DNA of 64,000 nt from Rhizobium oryziradicis (GTDB lineage: Bacteria; Pseudomonadota; Alphaproteobacteria; Rhizobiales; Rhizobiaceae): NCBI RefSeq assembly GCF_001939045.1, contig NZ_MKIM01000018.1, forward strand, positions 29,731 to 93,730, given 5' to 3'. Shown in pieces: positions 28,439 to 38,353 of the stretch (position 1 is its first letter; each line of letters begins with the position of its first letter). A model generated the notes under the pieces. It was given only the letters and a program-made list of their open reading frames with translations, was not told the origin of the DNA and ran no database searches. The position numbers and the translations under genes are program-made.

Positions 28439-28884
28439 TTCGCTGGCTCCTCTTCTTTCCAGACTCCGTCTTTTTTCAAACGGTCAGCCACTTCCTTCGG
28501 CATGTATTTTTCATCATGCTTGGCCAACACCGTATCGGCATTAAATGGCCCATTCCCCTGACCAACCACCCCTTCAGTGACCACGCCCTGCCCTTCGCGA
28601 AACAGATCAGGCAGAATGCCCGTATAGGTCACCGGCACCGTCGCCTTGCCATCGGTCACCGCAAAACTCACAGTAGACCCATTGCCGCGCTGGACCGATC
28701 CTTCAGCCACGAGGCCGCCAAGGCGAATGCGGGTTCCCGGGCCAACAGGGCTTTTGGCCAGATCAGACGGCATATAAAAATAAGCAACAGATTGGCCAAA
28801 GGCGAAGAGGATCAGCAACACGGCAACCATGATGAAGCCGACACCACCGGCAATCACGGCAAGGCGTTTTTGTTTGCGCGTCAT
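28435..28884 (-). CDS. cycJ: Heme chaperone CcmE/CycJ
   Basis: A 149-residue periplasmic heme chaperone with one N-terminal membrane anchor (about residues 9-30) and an OB-fold domain. The covalent heme-binding histidine is H123 in [11 protein letters not shown], with the partner tyrosine Y127, as in the canonical HxxxY motif. It receives heme from the CcmABCD complex, which is not in this window, and passes it to CcmF. It overlaps both cycH and cycK by 4 bases. Confidence 0.97.
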   Translation of the reverse strand: MTRKQKRLAVIAGGVGFIMVAVLLILFAFGQSVAYFYMPSDLAKSPVGPGTRIRLGGLVAEGSVQRGNGSTVSFAVTDGKATVPVTYTGILPDLFREGQGVVTEGVVGQGNGPFNADTVLAKHDEKYMPKEVADRLKKDGVWKEEEPAK

Positions 28885-30038
28885 TTCATCACCTCGTCCA
28901 CCGACAGACCAAGCGCCTTGGCGGCATCGATCAATTGTTTGCCTTCATTGCTATCAGCCGGGAAGGTTTTGAGAGCGGTTTTCAGCGCAGCCATAGCCTT
29001 GGCTTGATCTTTCAGCATGACATATGACCGCACCAGCCGCATCCAGCCTTCAAAATTATGAGGATCGGCTTGCAGCTTGGCATCAAGGCTCGCCACCATG
29101 CCCGCAATCATCTTTTGGCGGTCTGCATCCGACATGGATTGGGCAGCCGCGACCGCGGCGGCATCCGGATTGCCAGGCGGTGCAGGCCCGGAATTTCTGC
29201 TGGCATTTGGATTGACCGGAGCACCGCCATTTTGGGCGATATGGCGCGCGACAAGCGGTTGCCACGGCGCATCAGCCGGAGAGTCCGCCGCGATTTTCTT
29301 GAACGCGGCCAGAGCCTCTTCCCGCTTGCCGGATTGCTCCAATGCCAAGGCGAGATAATATTGTGCGCGGGGATTATTGGCTTGCAACACCTGCGAGCGT
29401 TGAAAAAGATCACGGGCGTCGTCGGTGATGACACCATCATTTTGCAACACCATTGCTTCCGCCAACCCGTTCAACCGCTCCGGCGTCTCGCCACTCAAGC
29501 GAATCGCGTTTTGATAGGCCAGTTGCGCATCGCCAATCCGGTTTTGGCGCAGATAAATCGGGGCAAGAACATCCCAACCCGGACCATCATCGGGGTTCTC
29601 CATCAAATGGCGTTCGGCCTTGGCAATCAACAGGTTGATGTCATTGCCGGGCTCGGCCAGTCTGGCCGTCAGCGGTTGAGACGGAAGACCGGGACTGCCG
29701 AGCAAGAGATACAGTCCAAGCCCCAGCACGGGCACCAGCAACACAACAAAACCTTGAGCCCAGATGTGTCGCGACGATTGTTGCGTTTGGGAAACTTCAA
29801 GACCGCTCTCCGCAGACAGCAGCCTGCGGGCAATTTCCGTGCGGGCGTAATCGGCTTCTTGCGCTGTGATCAAGGAGGCCGCCTTATCGCGCTCCAGCTC
29901 TTGCAATTGATCGCGATAGACCGCCATGGCCCCATCACGCGCCTGCACCTCGGCACGAAGACCGCTGCGAATAAGCGGCAGCAGAAAGCTTGCGGCCACA
30001 GCGAAGGTTAAGAGGGCAATCACAATCCAGAACAGCAT
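28881..30038 (-). CDS. cycH: Cytochrome c maturation protein CcmI/CycH
   Basis: A 385-residue membrane protein that presents apocytochrome c to the CcmFH heme lyase. Two transmembrane helices (about 2-20 and 95-115) enclose a cytoplasmic segment with a leucine-rich coiled coil ([21 protein letters not shown]). The periplasmic C-terminal part contains TPR repeats that bind the cytochrome C-terminus. The start at 30038 ([10 protein letters not shown]) is the family-typical one. The frame continues to 30125, but that extension is not hydrophobic in register with family members. It is the first gene of the operon; 181 bases separate it from the lipoprotein gene upstream. Confidence 0.94.
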   Translation of the reverse strand: MLFWIVIALLTFAVAASFLLPLIRSGLRAEVQARDGAMAVYRDQLQELERDKAASLITAQEADYARTEIARRLLSAESGLEVSQTQQSSRHIWAQGFVVLLVPVLGLGLYLLLGSPGLPSQPLTARLAEPGNDINLLIAKAERHLMENPDDGPGWDVLAPIYLRQNRIGDAQLAYQNAIRLSGETPERLNGLAEAMVLQNDGVITDDARDLFQRSQVLQANNPRAQYYLALALEQSGKREEALAAFKKIAADSPADAPWQPLVARHIAQNGGAPVNPNASRNSGPAPPGNPDAAAVAAAQSMSDADRQKMIAGMVASLDAKLQADPHNFEGWMRLVRSYVMLKDQAKAMAALKTALKTFPADSNEGKQLIDAAKALGLSVDEVMK

Positions 30039-30219
30039 AGGGTCCAATGACTTTATCGAGAGACGCACTTCACACGGCAGGAATAGCAGTATCCATGCCG
30101 CGCTCTTTGACATAGGGCAATTCACAATTGATCAGCGGCTAGTCTTTACACGAATTCACTAGGGAAGATACACGATAATTTCTATCTTAAATTGCATTAA
30201 GAGAAAAATTCACCCAAAC

Positions 30220-30642
30220 TTAATTGAGCGGTGTCCAGGTGCCGTCATCATTGCGGCAGGCGGCCCCGCGCCCTTGATAGCTTTTGCCGTCCATTGTCAC
30301 CGTGTGTCTATACTGACGACAGTTCTGATTGCCGACCTGATAAGGGGCTGCAGCCATCACTTCGCCGGCGGCATCATCATCGCGCCACGTCACTTTCAGG
30401 CCGGATGGTGAGGTTTCCAGCGCTCTATATTCCGCTTCAAGTGCGCGCTGCTTTTGCCCATTGGAGAGATCGGCACCGGACTTAGACACAACACCGCCTT
30501 GCAAGGCGCGGATATAAACCGACGCGCTCGCGGATGAGCCAAACACTCCTCTTTGCAGACCACCCGGCTGTGTCGTCTGGCAGGAGGCAAGGGCGAAGGT
30601 GCACACTAAAAGGGCAACGAGACCTGTGTTGGAGATCATCAT
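30220..30642 (-). CDS. Lipoprotein, RT0821/Lpp0805 surface-protein family
   Basis: A 140-residue protein with a lipoprotein signal peptide. The lipobox ALASC places the lipidated cysteine at residue 21. The mature domain contains QRALEAEYRALE, followed by SPSGLKVTWRDDD and QVGNQNCRQYRHTV, and ends with RNDDGTWTPLN. This pattern matches the small outer-membrane surface proteins annotated as RT0821/Lpp0805 family in alphaproteobacteria. Function is unknown. It is upstream of cycH on the same strand but 181 bases away, with no sign of coupling. Confidence 0.8.
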   Translation of the reverse strand: MMISNTGLVALLVCTFALASCQTTQPGGLQRGVFGSSASASVYIRALQGGVVSKSGADLSNGQKQRALEAEYRALETSPSGLKVTWRDDDAAGEVMAAAPYQVGNQNCRQYRHTVTMDGKSYQGRGAACRNDDGTWTPLN

Positions 30643-31046
30643 GACGTGCGACTTACCCTTTCATGTTCATATCGTCTGACTGCATACATAAACTGTTACA
30701 GCACCCCTGAAGCGGATCGCAGTGAACAGGATATGCCACCCGCTTTATCTCTCATTGTCTAGCATGTCCGTTCTCGTTTCATTGAAAACACTGAAACGCG
30801 ACATGCTTTATGCGCGCTTGATAAAACGCTGGGCGCTTTCAAGCATGACAACCCGTTTTGTGTGCTCACGCATCAGCAAAGCGGACTGTAATCCTCTCTA
30901 TCTATTGCATAAATTTCCCCTCCCGTCGCGTCGGATATGAGGAATTGCGCAATAAAGTCTACCGCCATGTTAAGCCTGACCCATTCCTGTTTTGCAAGCC
31001 ACGATTTCGAAGCGGCAATGTCTTTCTTCACAGCCGCTCATCCACT
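30643..31046. other. Intergenic region rich in repeat fragments
   Basis: This 404-base gap lies between the lipoprotein gene and the feuQ stop codon. It holds an inverted repeat (30761-30807) and, at about 30895-30925, a fragment CTATTGCATAAATTTCCC. That fragment resembles the TTGCATAATTTTCCC part of the mosaic element at 25.9 kb. No credible ORF or tRNA was found. The promoter of the lipoprotein gene must lie at the low-coordinate end. Confidence 0.5.
30761..30807. repeat. Inverted repeat, rhizobial intergenic type
   Basis: AGCATGTC (30761-30768) and GACATGCT (30800-30807) form perfect 8-bp arms around a 31-base loop. The loop itself contains TTTCATTGAAA, which can pair on itself. It resembles the short palindromic elements scattered through rhizobial chromosomes. 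Confidence 0.5.
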
Positions 31047-32450
31047 TTAGGCAATGTCACGCGACACGGCAGGCAACACAAGCCGCGCCAGCAAGCCGCC
31101 GCTCACGCCCCGCGACAATCCAAGCTTTCCCTGATATTCCGAAGTGATCTCTTTGACAATCGACAGGCCAAGCCCCGTGCCGGGCTTGCTTTCATCCAGC
31201 CTGCGCCCACGCTTCAGCGCCTCGCCAATCTGATCAGGCGCAAGACCCGGCCCGTCATCTTCAACGATGATTTCCAGCCACGCCTTGCGGCTGGGATCAA
31301 CGCCGACCTCACCGGCGGGGGCCAATCTGGCTGTGACCGTCACCAGATGCTCGCTGTAGCGGGCAGCATTTTCCAGCAGATTACCGAGAGTTTCCTCGAA
31401 ATCCTGACTTTCCATGGCCAGCGTCAGCCCGGTGCCTTCCATATGCAGCTCAAACTGCTTTTCCGGGTTCAGCTTGCGCATCACGCGCACCAGCCGCTCC
31501 AACACCGGCTCAACCTCGGTGCGCGACAAAATGGAATCGCGCTGGGCGGCAATGCGCGCACGATTGAGATAGGAGCTGACCTGGCTCTGCATGGCGCTGG
31601 CCTGCACCTTGATCACCTCATCATGGGGGGCATGCACGGCCCGTGCCTCATTCAACAGCACGGCAATGGGCGTTTTGAGCGAGTGGGCCAGATTGCCCAC
31701 CTGCATGCGGGCGCGCTCGACAATGCGCCGGTTACTCTCAATCAAAGCGTTGATTTCATTGGCCAACGGCTCAATTTCGCGGGGGAATTCACCCTCGATC
31801 TTTTCTGCCTCGCCACCACGGATACGCTCCAGCGCCCGCCGCGCCCGATCCAGCGGTTTGAGGCCCAGCACAACGGTCACGGCATTGACCAGCAGGCCAC
31901 CAAAGCCAAAGGCCACCAGAACGGCATAGAGCCTGCGCGAAAAAGCGGTGATTTCATCTTCCACCACTTTCAGATTGCCCGACACACGAAAACGCGCCGC
32001 CCGGCCGGATTCATCCAGAATAACCTCGGTTTCCGCAACCCGCAGCCGATTGCCGAAACTATCGGTCATTCCGTAAAAACGCTCATAATTCTGATCAAAC
32101 GGGCTTTCTTCAAAGCTCGGCACCGGCAAATTGGTCAAGCCCAGCGAAGTCGATGCCAAGGGCGCGGCATTAAAACTGCCCAGTGGCTCCACCAGCCAAT
32201 ACCAGCCGGTTCCCGGCTGCGAAAAGCGCAAATCCCCCAGCGCCGGGCTGCCCACCAGGCTCTCACCATCGCCAACCGAGACGGAATTCACCACATTATA
32301 GAGCTGGGCGCGCAAAAGGTCATTGAAAGACCGTTCTGCGCCCGTCCGATAGAGTGCCGAAATGACCAAAGCCATGGTCACCAACGCAATAACATACCAA
32401 AGAGTGGCAAACAGCAAAACGCGTAAGGTGAGCGATTTGACCTTGAACAC
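31047..32450 (-). CDS. feuQ: Sensor histidine kinase FeuQ
   Basis: A 467-residue inner-membrane kinase. TM1 (about 10-31) and TM2 (about 178-199) flank a periplasmic domain. A HAMP segment (RALERIRGGEAEKIEGEFP) and HisKA with histidine in LAHSLKTPIAVLLNEA follow. The HATPase_c domain has NLLENAARYSE, VEDDGPGLAPDQIGEAL and GTGLGLSIVKEI. Its partner is the response regulator 101 bases upstream. Established knowledge: FeuP/FeuQ in Rhizobium and Sinorhizobium are required for iron uptake and/or for ndvA-dependent cyclic glucan export and symbiosis. The name rests on the partner regulator and gene order. The start used is GTG. Confidence 0.85.
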   Translation of the reverse strand: MFKVKSLTLRVLLFATLWYVIALVTMALVISALYRTGAERSFNDLLRAQLYNVVNSVSVGDGESLVGSPALGDLRFSQPGTGWYWLVEPLGSFNAAPLASTSLGLTNLPVPSFEESPFDQNYERFYGMTDSFGNRLRVAETEVILDESGRAARFRVSGNLKVVEDEITAFSRRLYAVLVAFGFGGLLVNAVTVVLGLKPLDRARRALERIRGGEAEKIEGEFPREIEPLANEINALIESNRRIVERARMQVGNLAHSLKTPIAVLLNEARAVHAPHDEVIKVQASAMQSQVSSYLNRARIAAQRDSILSRTEVEPVLERLVRVMRKLNPEKQFELHMEGTGLTLAMESQDFEETLGNLLENAARYSEHLVTVTARLAPAGEVGVDPSRKAWLEIIVEDDGPGLAPDQIGEALKRGRRLDESKPGTGLGLSIVKEITSEYQGKLGLSRGVSGGLLARLVLPAVSRDIA

Positions 32451-32551
32451 CTAAGCAGACTTTCGTTGGCAGGCCCAAGCAATGCCTGCTTCGTTTCTTG
32501 TTTTACCGCTGGTTTTCATCGAAAAACCGTGGCGCACGTTTGCAAGCCGGC

Positions 32552-33226
32552 TTACCCCTCAACGCGATCAGGCGCTTTGATGCGATAGCCAAGCCCGCGC
32601 ACCGTCTCGATCATATCCAGCCCGATTTTCTTGCGAAGCCGCCCGACAAACACTTCAATCGTGTTGGAATCGCGGTCAAAATCCTGATCATACATATGTT
32701 CGACCAGCTCGGTGCGCGACACAACCTCACCCATGTGATGCATGAGATAAGACAGCAGACGAAACTCGTGCGAGGTCAGCTTCAGCGCCTTGCCATCCAC
32801 CGTGACCTTGGAGCTTTTGGTATCCAGCCGCACCGGACCACAGCCGATTTCAGACGAGGCATGACCTGCAGCGCGGCGAATCAGGGCGCGAATGCGCGCC
32901 AGAACTTCTTCAACATGAAAGGGCTTGGTGACGTAATCATCAGCGCCTGCATCAATGCCGGAGACCTTATCGCTCCAGCGGTCGCGGGCAGTCAAAATCA
33001 GCACCGGCATGACCCGGCCTGCCGAGCGCCAGCGCTCCAGAACGGTAATGCCGTCCATGGACGGCAGGCCGATATCCAGAATCACGGCGTCATAGGGTTC
33101 GGTATCGCCCAGAAAATGACCTTCTTCACCGTCTTGCGCCTGATCAACGACATAGCCAGCTTCCTGAAGCGCCTCAACCAGTTGCCGGTTTAGGTTTACA
33201 TCGTCCTCGACGACAAGAATTCGCAT
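32552..33226 (-). CDS. feuP: Response regulator FeuP
   Basis: A 224-residue OmpR/PhoB-type regulator. The receiver domain begins MRILVVEDDVN; the phospho-acceptor Asp is in DAVILDIGLPSMDG and the conserved Lys in DDYVTKPFHVEEVL. The winged-helix domain has LTSHEFRLLSYLMHHMGEVVSR and EVFVGRLRKKIG. The segments QDGEEGHFLGDTEPYDAV and VEHMYDQDFDRDSNTIEVF are very characteristic of FeuP. The ATG at 33226 is preceded by GGAGAG and is preferred over an in-frame TTG two codons upstream. A small PepSY-like protein gene lies 65 bases upstream on the same strand, probably in one operon with feuQ. Confidence 0.9.
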   Translation of the reverse strand: MRILVVEDDVNLNRQLVEALQEAGYVVDQAQDGEEGHFLGDTEPYDAVILDIGLPSMDGITVLERWRSAGRVMPVLILTARDRWSDKVSGIDAGADDYVTKPFHVEEVLARIRALIRRAAGHASSEIGCGPVRLDTKSSKVTVDGKALKLTSHEFRLLSYLMHHMGEVVSRTELVEHMYDQDFDRDSNTIEVFVGRLRKKIGLDMIETVRGLGYRIKAPDRVEG

Positions 33227-33291
33227 TCTCAAGCTCTCCGTTTCGATCCGTCCTGACAGACAGTCTTTTTGTGAAAACCGTCTTACAATGC

Positions 33292-33603
33292 TCAGCGCGA
33301 AATCTGAACGGTCTTTTTGCGTGGACGCGCATTATCACCCGATCCAGGCACAAGAATGGTCACAACGCATTGATCGCCCGATGTGCGCACCGACAAAAGC
33401 TGCCCGCCAGATTGATCCACAGCGCGCAAAGCCGCATTGCGGCAATCAACGCGCCCCGTTTGCGGGCTGTCACCGTTGCCGTTTTGCTCATTTTGCGCTT
33501 GCGCACCAACGGGGGATAACGCAACAACGAGCACGGATGCAGCCGAAATCAACAAGCATGAAAGCTTGGTTGATATGCCGCCTATGGTCCACTGTACTGC
33601 CAT
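33292..33603 (-). CDS. Small exported PepSY-like protein upstream of feuPQ
   Basis: A 103-residue protein with a signal peptide (cleavage probably after GAQA, about residue 36). The mature domain of about 65 residues includes GQLLSVRTSGDQCVVTILVPG, a PepSY-like beta-alpha pattern, two cysteines that may form a disulfide, and a basic C-terminus. Small periplasmic proteins of this kind often accompany two-component systems as signal modulators. A FeuQ-modulating role (compare FeuN in Sinorhizobium) is inference from position. It is the first gene of the feuPQ transcription unit. Confidence 0.75.
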   Translation of the reverse strand: MAVQWTIGGISTKLSCLLISAASVLVVALSPVGAQAQNEQNGNGDSPQTGRVDCRNAALRAVDQSGGQLLSVRTSGDQCVVTILVPGSGDNARPRKKTVQISR

Positions 33604-33686
33604 TATCTTCCACTCTGCCGCAATCGGATTCGATAGTCAATTTGTAGCGAAGAGCGGCTGAATGGCAAATGAATGCTCTTTAAAGC

Positions 33687-33714
33687 ACTGCCGGAAGCGT
33701 GATTGCTTGCGGCA
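33687..33714 (-). terminator. Hairpin at the 3' end of the GTA cluster
   Basis: CTGCCGGAAGC and GCTTGCGGCAG form an 11-bp stem with one mismatch and a 6-base loop. It lies 54 bases after the stop codon of the holin-like gene; on the minus strand TGCTTT follows. It is a plausible terminator separating the GTA cluster from the feu operon. Confidence 0.55.
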
Positions 33715-33767
33715 GCGCCTTCACGCAAAACTGAAGCCACCCACTCCCACTCACACTTCCATTGCCA

Positions 33768-34001
33768 TCACATCTCGGTTGTCTGGCCTTTCGGTGCCCT
33801 CAATGCATGGCTTGCGACAATTCGGCCATAGAGCGCCACAAGCGCGCCAACAGAGCCAACCAGACTGACCACCCCATCAACCAATTGGCCTTGTTCCAAA
33901 AGGCCCAGTTCGTAGCCGCCGAGATGTAAAATGGAGGCCAGAATGGCAATGACTGCACCCCAAACTGCCTTTGATTCATACCACGCCTTGCTGTCTGTCA
34001 T
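33768..34001 (-). CDS. Holin-like small membrane protein
   Basis: A 77-residue protein starting MTDSKAWYESKAVWG, with AAAGGAC before the ATG at 34001. Two hydrophobic segments (about 13-30 and 40-60) are connected by a short LEQGQLVDGVV turn. The C-terminus is polar (HALRAPKGQTTEM). The WYESK-x-VWG opening and two-helix layout are typical of small phage membrane proteins encoded near endolysins. It lies 69 bases downstream of gp15 on the same strand, as the last gene of the GTA cluster. With the endolysin-like gene at 49.7 kb it could form a lysis pair. Holin function is inferred, not shown. Confidence 0.65.
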   Translation of the reverse strand: MTDSKAWYESKAVWGAVIAILASILHLGGYELGLLEQGQLVDGVVSLVGSVGALVALYGRIVASHALRAPKGQTTEM

Positions 34002-34070
34002 GCTCTTGTCCTTTCTTCGGGTTGAACACATCATCGCGAACGCCGGAAAACCGGCGTTTGGGGAGATCGA

Positions 34071-37000
34071 CTAAAGGTGAAATTCCACGATCTTTGGAAT
34101 GCCCATGGCAACACGCCCCACCTGCCGCAGCCTCACCATGAGGTTCCGGGTCGCCTTGCCAAAATCGGCTGCCTGCTGGGCGGCAGTGTAAAGATAGACT
34201 GACTCGGACAGGCGGAGCGTGCGCAGCACGGTAAGGGTCTGCCCGTTCAAGATCTCCAACTGATAGGTCTCGGCATCTTCATCCGGGGGAATATCGGCAA
34301 GCGCCCAGTTATCGGCATTGATGCGTCCGCGCCGCAGCCATGTCAGGGCAATATCGCCGCTCACCATCCTTTGCGCACGCATATGTACCGGCGATAGCGG
34401 CGTCTCTGCCCGCATGCCACCGGCAAAGGTGAAAGGCCCGCTGGGCGCGAACGCGGTGCCTGCGGCCTCTGCAATCCAATTCAACGTCAGGCCAATTTCG
34501 GAGCTGGCGATATCCAGCGCCGTCACCGCAGCGTTGAGCGCGACAATTTCCGCGCCAGCACTTGCGCCCGCCATCATCGCATCCTCCGTGCCAAACAGCC
34601 CGCGCAACAGGCCAGTCAAGGACCAGCGGCCCGATGACACTTCCTCTGCACGCTCAAAGCCAACCACCTCCCAAACGCCATTGCTGGCCTTGATGGCCAG
34701 GCGGTTATCGCCGTTCAAAACCGCAAGCTTTGAGGCTGACGAAAAACTGCCGCTGACAAGCGTCACATCCAGCCGGTTGGCCCGATCAAACCGGCCAGAA
34801 ACACCCTCCGCAAGCGGGCTATTGAGTTGGCCCACCGTGGCTGGCCCCTGCACCACCGCACGGGTGGCGTAGTTTTCGCGCTCGGCAGAGGAGGACAGCA
34901 CAATCTTGCGCCATGGCTTGGCATAGGCGGCGACGCGCGCAAAGGTGCCCACATCGCCATCACTATAGCGCGGCAAATCCATCAACTGGATCAGAGGTGC
35001 AAACCCATCGGATGCCCGGCTGGACTGGACTTTCGCAGGAACCGCCACCGATGTCTGCACCGACACAGGAGCCGCCATTTCGCGCAGCTCAACGGATCGC
35101 CGGTCACTGTCGTCGATCCGGGTAATCAAAAAGCGCCCCGAAGGCCCGTTTGGCACATGCATGACATCGCCGGGCTGAAGGAAGAGATGATTGGGGCTGA
35201 GGGCCAATGTCACGCTTCGGCGCGACATGCGATGATCCCGCAACCGGCTTTCCACCAGCGCCAGACCTTGCGCCTCTTCCATCACGGCGGGCAGGCTGGT
35301 GGAAAGAAGCCTCGCGGATGCGCCCAGCACATGGCGTGAGCGGGCGCTGACCTCCTGAAAATCATTGCCGGGATCATAAAAGGTCAGCACCGCCTGCCCG
35401 GCATAATCCGTGCGGTCGCCTCTGCTTTCCACCCACAATGGTTCTCCATCCGCATCGACCAGCACCTCCGCAGGCGTTGCCACAAGACTTGCTGCATTGC
35501 GCGAGCGAAATTTGAGCTGCCCGCCATCTTCGATCACGTCAATCAGATAGGTGTCTAGCAGCGGCTCAATCAGCTGTCGCGCTGACGAAATATCGCCTTG
35601 CACATAGCCAGACAAATCACCTGTCACCGCCGAGACATCGTAATCATCAAAGCCGCAATCGTCCAAAATGGCGGCAATCACTTCGGCAACAGTGCCTGCC
35701 CCCAACCTGCCGTTCAGCCAATGGCCGGTGCGCCAATTGCTGCCATCGGCAAACAGATTGGTATCATAAGGAAAAGCCGGAAAGGGCCTGCTATCCCATG
35801 TCCAGACAAAAATGTGATTGGCATCCACCATGCCAGCCGGTGCGTTGCCCCCTTGCCAATAGCCAAGATGCGCGCTCAAAAACCTGCGCTGCATGGCATC
35901 CGAGCGCATGCCGGAAGAGAAATAGGGCAAGGCATTTTCCGATGATTTCGGATCGGGAAACACATTGGGTTGGTTGCCGGCCCGCTCCACAGCGGCGCAG
36001 CCCAGCTCGGTAAACCAGATGGGCTTGGCGCGGGGCCGCCATGCGGTGGGTGTGGAAAGCTCAGCGCCATTGATGCGGTTATAATGGGTGTTTTCCCACC
36101 AGCCCTGAATATCCTTATAGCGAAACACCCATGGCTTGCCCGCCAGCCCATCCGAAATGGCGGAGCGCTTGCGCAGCTTTCGATCGGCGGCGCTGGCATA
36201 ATACCAGTCATAGCCCTCGCCTGCGGTGATCTGACGTTGCATGCCGCTCAGATCATCGGCAATGGCAAAACCATCGGGATTGGTGGCGGTAAAATCCGCA
36301 TCATTCCAATCGGAGAGCGGCATATAATTGTCGATCCCCACCGCATCAATGGCGCTGGAGGCCCACAGCGGATCAAGGTGAAAGAACACATCGCCCGAAC
36401 CATCAGCGGGATGGTAGCCAAAATATTCGCTCCAGTCGGCTCCATAGGTCAGCTTGGTGGCTGGGCCTAAAATGGCACGCACATCGGCTGCCAATTGCAC
36501 CAGTGCCTCCACAAAGGGAAAGCGGTTCCACGTTCCGCGCAATGTGGTCAGCCCCACCAGTTCCGAGCCAATGATGAAGCCATCCACCCCGCCCGCCGCT
36601 TTGACCAGCAGCGCATAATGCAGCACAAGGCGGCGATAGCCCGTATCTGTTCCATGATAGGTAACGTTTGTGCCAGACACGCTGAAATCACTGGCCTGCG
36701 CGCTGCCCATGAAAGACGCAACAATGGCGTTCATATGTGCTGTTTTGTCGGGTGTTCCAGACTGGCCCGGTGCCGGAAAACAGGTGATGCGCCCCCGCCA
36801 GGGATAGGCCGCCTGCTGGCTTGCGCCATAAGGGTCCGGCAGGCCGTTGTTGGCCGCAATATCCATCATCAAAAACGGATAGAGACAGGTTTTGATGCCG
36901 CGTTTTTTTAGATCAACAATGGCCTCGACCACGCTTGCATCGTCCGGTGTACCGCCATAGGCCGGGCCACCTTGATTGCGGCTGACCAGCCGCGCCGCAT

Positions 37001-37916
37001 CTCTAGCCATGCCCGACACGCTCCAGCTGCGGCTTTCGCCATCGCGCGCCACAACTTCCACCCCCGGCACCACCGCGCAATGATCGGCACGCAGGTCGGT
37101 GCCAAACCAGCTGACCACCAGCGCCACGGAAGACAGATTGGGACACAGCGCCTGCAATTCGTTCAGCGACGCTTCCCAATCGGTGGCAGCGACAAGCGTG
37201 TTGCGATTAAGCGAGCGGGCCGCTCCGGCACTGGTGCTTTCTGTTATCGCTGTTGTCGCATAGCCATGCTCGGTGGCACCCGGAATAATAGTGATAGCAC
37301 GGATCTGGCTCTCAAGGGTTCCGCGCGGGCGCATGACCTCAAATTGCAACACCGGAATGCGATTGCCGTAAGTGTCGAGCGGCAGCCGCTCAAACACCAC
37401 ATAGGCCACGCCGCGATAGGCGGGCGCGTTGGCGCCACCTTGCTTGGCCGCAATCAGCGGATCAATGCCCTGACTTTCCGAGCCGGGGTAGAACCGCATG
37501 TCCACCGCGCTCAGATCCATCTCCTCGCCATCGGCCCACACCCGGCGAAGGCCCGCCACCGGCCCCTCGCACAGCGCCAGCGCAATATTGGCATAGTAAT
37601 GATAGGTTTTGCTTTGGTTGCCGCTGGATTTGCTGCCCGAGCGCTCAGACGTCAGCGCTTCCTCAAAGCGAGTCGCCCAGATCAGTGAGCCGCCAATACG
37701 GGCGGTGCCATAGAGCCGGTTGAGGGCGGCCCCTTCGCTGGCCCCGCCAATCCGGGCAGTGGCAAGGCGCGCGCCCGTAACCGTTTTGCCGCCCAGCAAC
37801 ATGGTGTCCACCGCATTGCCCGCAAGCGCGCCAACAGCACGCCCCAGCATGGTGCCAACCGGGCCGAAAAGACTGCCAACGGCCGCACCTGCCGCCTGAA
37901 ATACCACTGTGGCCAT
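34071..37916 (-). CDS. GTA gp15-like baseplate/tail-tip multidomain protein
   Basis: A 1281-residue protein matching GTA gp15 (the megatron/host-specificity protein) in size, order and domains. An N-terminal phage-tail segment rich in small residues (AAGAAVGSLFGPVGTMLGRAVGAL) is followed by the glycoside-hydrolase-like TIM-barrel domain (about 400-760, including WFGTDLRADHCAVVPGVE and WFTELGCAAVERAGNQPN). Then come tail-associated domains related to phage J-type receptor-binding proteins (about 760-1281). In RcGTA the homologue forms the baseplate and contacts the recipient surface. It begins 2 bases after the gp14 stop codon. No frameshift is seen over 3.8 kb, so it appears to be under selection. 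Confidence 0.93.
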   Translation of the reverse strand: MATVVFQAAGAAVGSLFGPVGTMLGRAVGALAGNAVDTMLLGGKTVTGARLATARIGGASEGAALNRLYGTARIGGSLIWATRFEEALTSERSGSKSSGNQSKTYHYYANIALALCEGPVAGLRRVWADGEEMDLSAVDMRFYPGSESQGIDPLIAAKQGGANAPAYRGVAYVVFERLPLDTYGNRIPVLQFEVMRPRGTLESQIRAITIIPGATEHGYATTAITESTSAGAARSLNRNTLVAATDWEASLNELQALCPNLSSVALVVSWFGTDLRADHCAVVPGVEVVARDGESRSWSVSGMARDAARLVSRNQGGPAYGGTPDDASVVEAIVDLKKRGIKTCLYPFLMMDIAANNGLPDPYGASQQAAYPWRGRITCFPAPGQSGTPDKTAHMNAIVASFMGSAQASDFSVSGTNVTYHGTDTGYRRLVLHYALLVKAAGGVDGFIIGSELVGLTTLRGTWNRFPFVEALVQLAADVRAILGPATKLTYGADWSEYFGYHPADGSGDVFFHLDPLWASSAIDAVGIDNYMPLSDWNDADFTATNPDGFAIADDLSGMQRQITAGEGYDWYYASAADRKLRKRSAISDGLAGKPWVFRYKDIQGWWENTHYNRINGAELSTPTAWRPRAKPIWFTELGCAAVERAGNQPNVFPDPKSSENALPYFSSGMRSDAMQRRFLSAHLGYWQGGNAPAGMVDANHIFVWTWDSRPFPAFPYDTNLFADGSNWRTGHWLNGRLGAGTVAEVIAAILDDCGFDDYDVSAVTGDLSGYVQGDISSARQLIEPLLDTYLIDVIEDGGQLKFRSRNAASLVATPAEVLVDADGEPLWVESRGDRTDYAGQAVLTFYDPGNDFQEVSARSRHVLGASARLLSTSLPAVMEEAQGLALVESRLRDHRMSRRSVTLALSPNHLFLQPGDVMHVPNGPSGRFLITRIDDSDRRSVELREMAAPVSVQTSVAVPAKVQSSRASDGFAPLIQLMDLPRYSDGDVGTFARVAAYAKPWRKIVLSSSAERENYATRAVVQGPATVGQLNSPLAEGVSGRFDRANRLDVTLVSGSFSSASKLAVLNGDNRLAIKASNGVWEVVGFERAEEVSSGRWSLTGLLRGLFGTEDAMMAGASAGAEIVALNAAVTALDIASSEIGLTLNWIAEAAGTAFAPSGPFTFAGGMRAETPLSPVHMRAQRMVSGDIALTWLRRGRINADNWALADIPPDEDAETYQLEILNGQTLTVLRTLRLSESVYLYTAAQQAADFGKATRNLMVRLRQVGRVAMGIPKIVEFHL

Positions 37917-37918
37917 GT

Positions 37919-38353
37919 TTATCTCTCCGGAAAACGAAAACAGCCCGCGATGCGCCGCCGCCAGGCGGGCACCAGAGGTGAGCGGATCACCGCCGCCTGC
38001 TCATAGGCATGAATAAAATGCTGATCGGGGGCCAAAACCCCCAGATGCTTGGCGGCAAAATGAGGTTGAAAGCGAAACACCAGCAGATCACCTGGCTCTG
38101 CCACCTGCAGGTTTTCCAGCGGAATAAAATGCCGCTGTGCCGCCTCAAGCAAGCGCTCCTGCCCGGCGCGCTCGGCCCAATCGGGTGCATAGGCTGGCAG
38201 GTCTTCCGGTTCCTGGCCATACAATCCGCGCCATATACCGCGCACCAGACCAAGACAGTCGCAGCCAACCCCTTGCCTTGATGCCTGATGCCGATAGGGC
38301 GTGCCAATCCAGCCTTGCGCGAGGGCAAGGACGCGTGCGTTGATAGGGGTCAT
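37919..38353 (-). CDS. GTA gp14-like NlpC/P60 cell-wall peptidase
   Basis: A 144-residue NlpC/P60-fold cysteine peptidase annotated in GTA clusters as phage cell wall peptidase. The catalytic cysteine is C33 in VGCDCLGLVRG. The histidine lies in the AAKHLGV segment (about residue 102), and the third polar residue is expected shortly after. In RcGTA the homologue sits in the tail tip and degrades recipient peptidoglycan during DNA delivery. The stop is 2 bases from the gp15 start. Upstream, the link to gp13 is broken by two unrelated plus-strand genes. Confidence 0.92.
   Translation of the reverse strand: MTPINARVLALAQGWIGTPYRHQASRQGVGCDCLGLVRGIWRGLYGQEPEDLPAYAPDWAERAGQERLLEAAQRHFIPLENLQVAEPGDLLVFRFQPHFAAKHLGVLAPDQHFIHAYEQAAVIRSPLVPAWRRRIAGCFRFPER

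Noticed and set aside
30643..31046. Possible tRNA or sRNA in the gap before feuQ
   Set aside because: Several short stems were seen, but there is no tRNA T-arm consensus, no promoter-terminator pair, and the stems match repeat elements.
30858..32426. 522-codon plus-strand ORF opposite feuQ
   Set aside because: It covers the kinase gene in antisense, has no ribosome binding site and begins in a repeat-rich intergenic region. The kinase motifs on the other strand are unambiguous.
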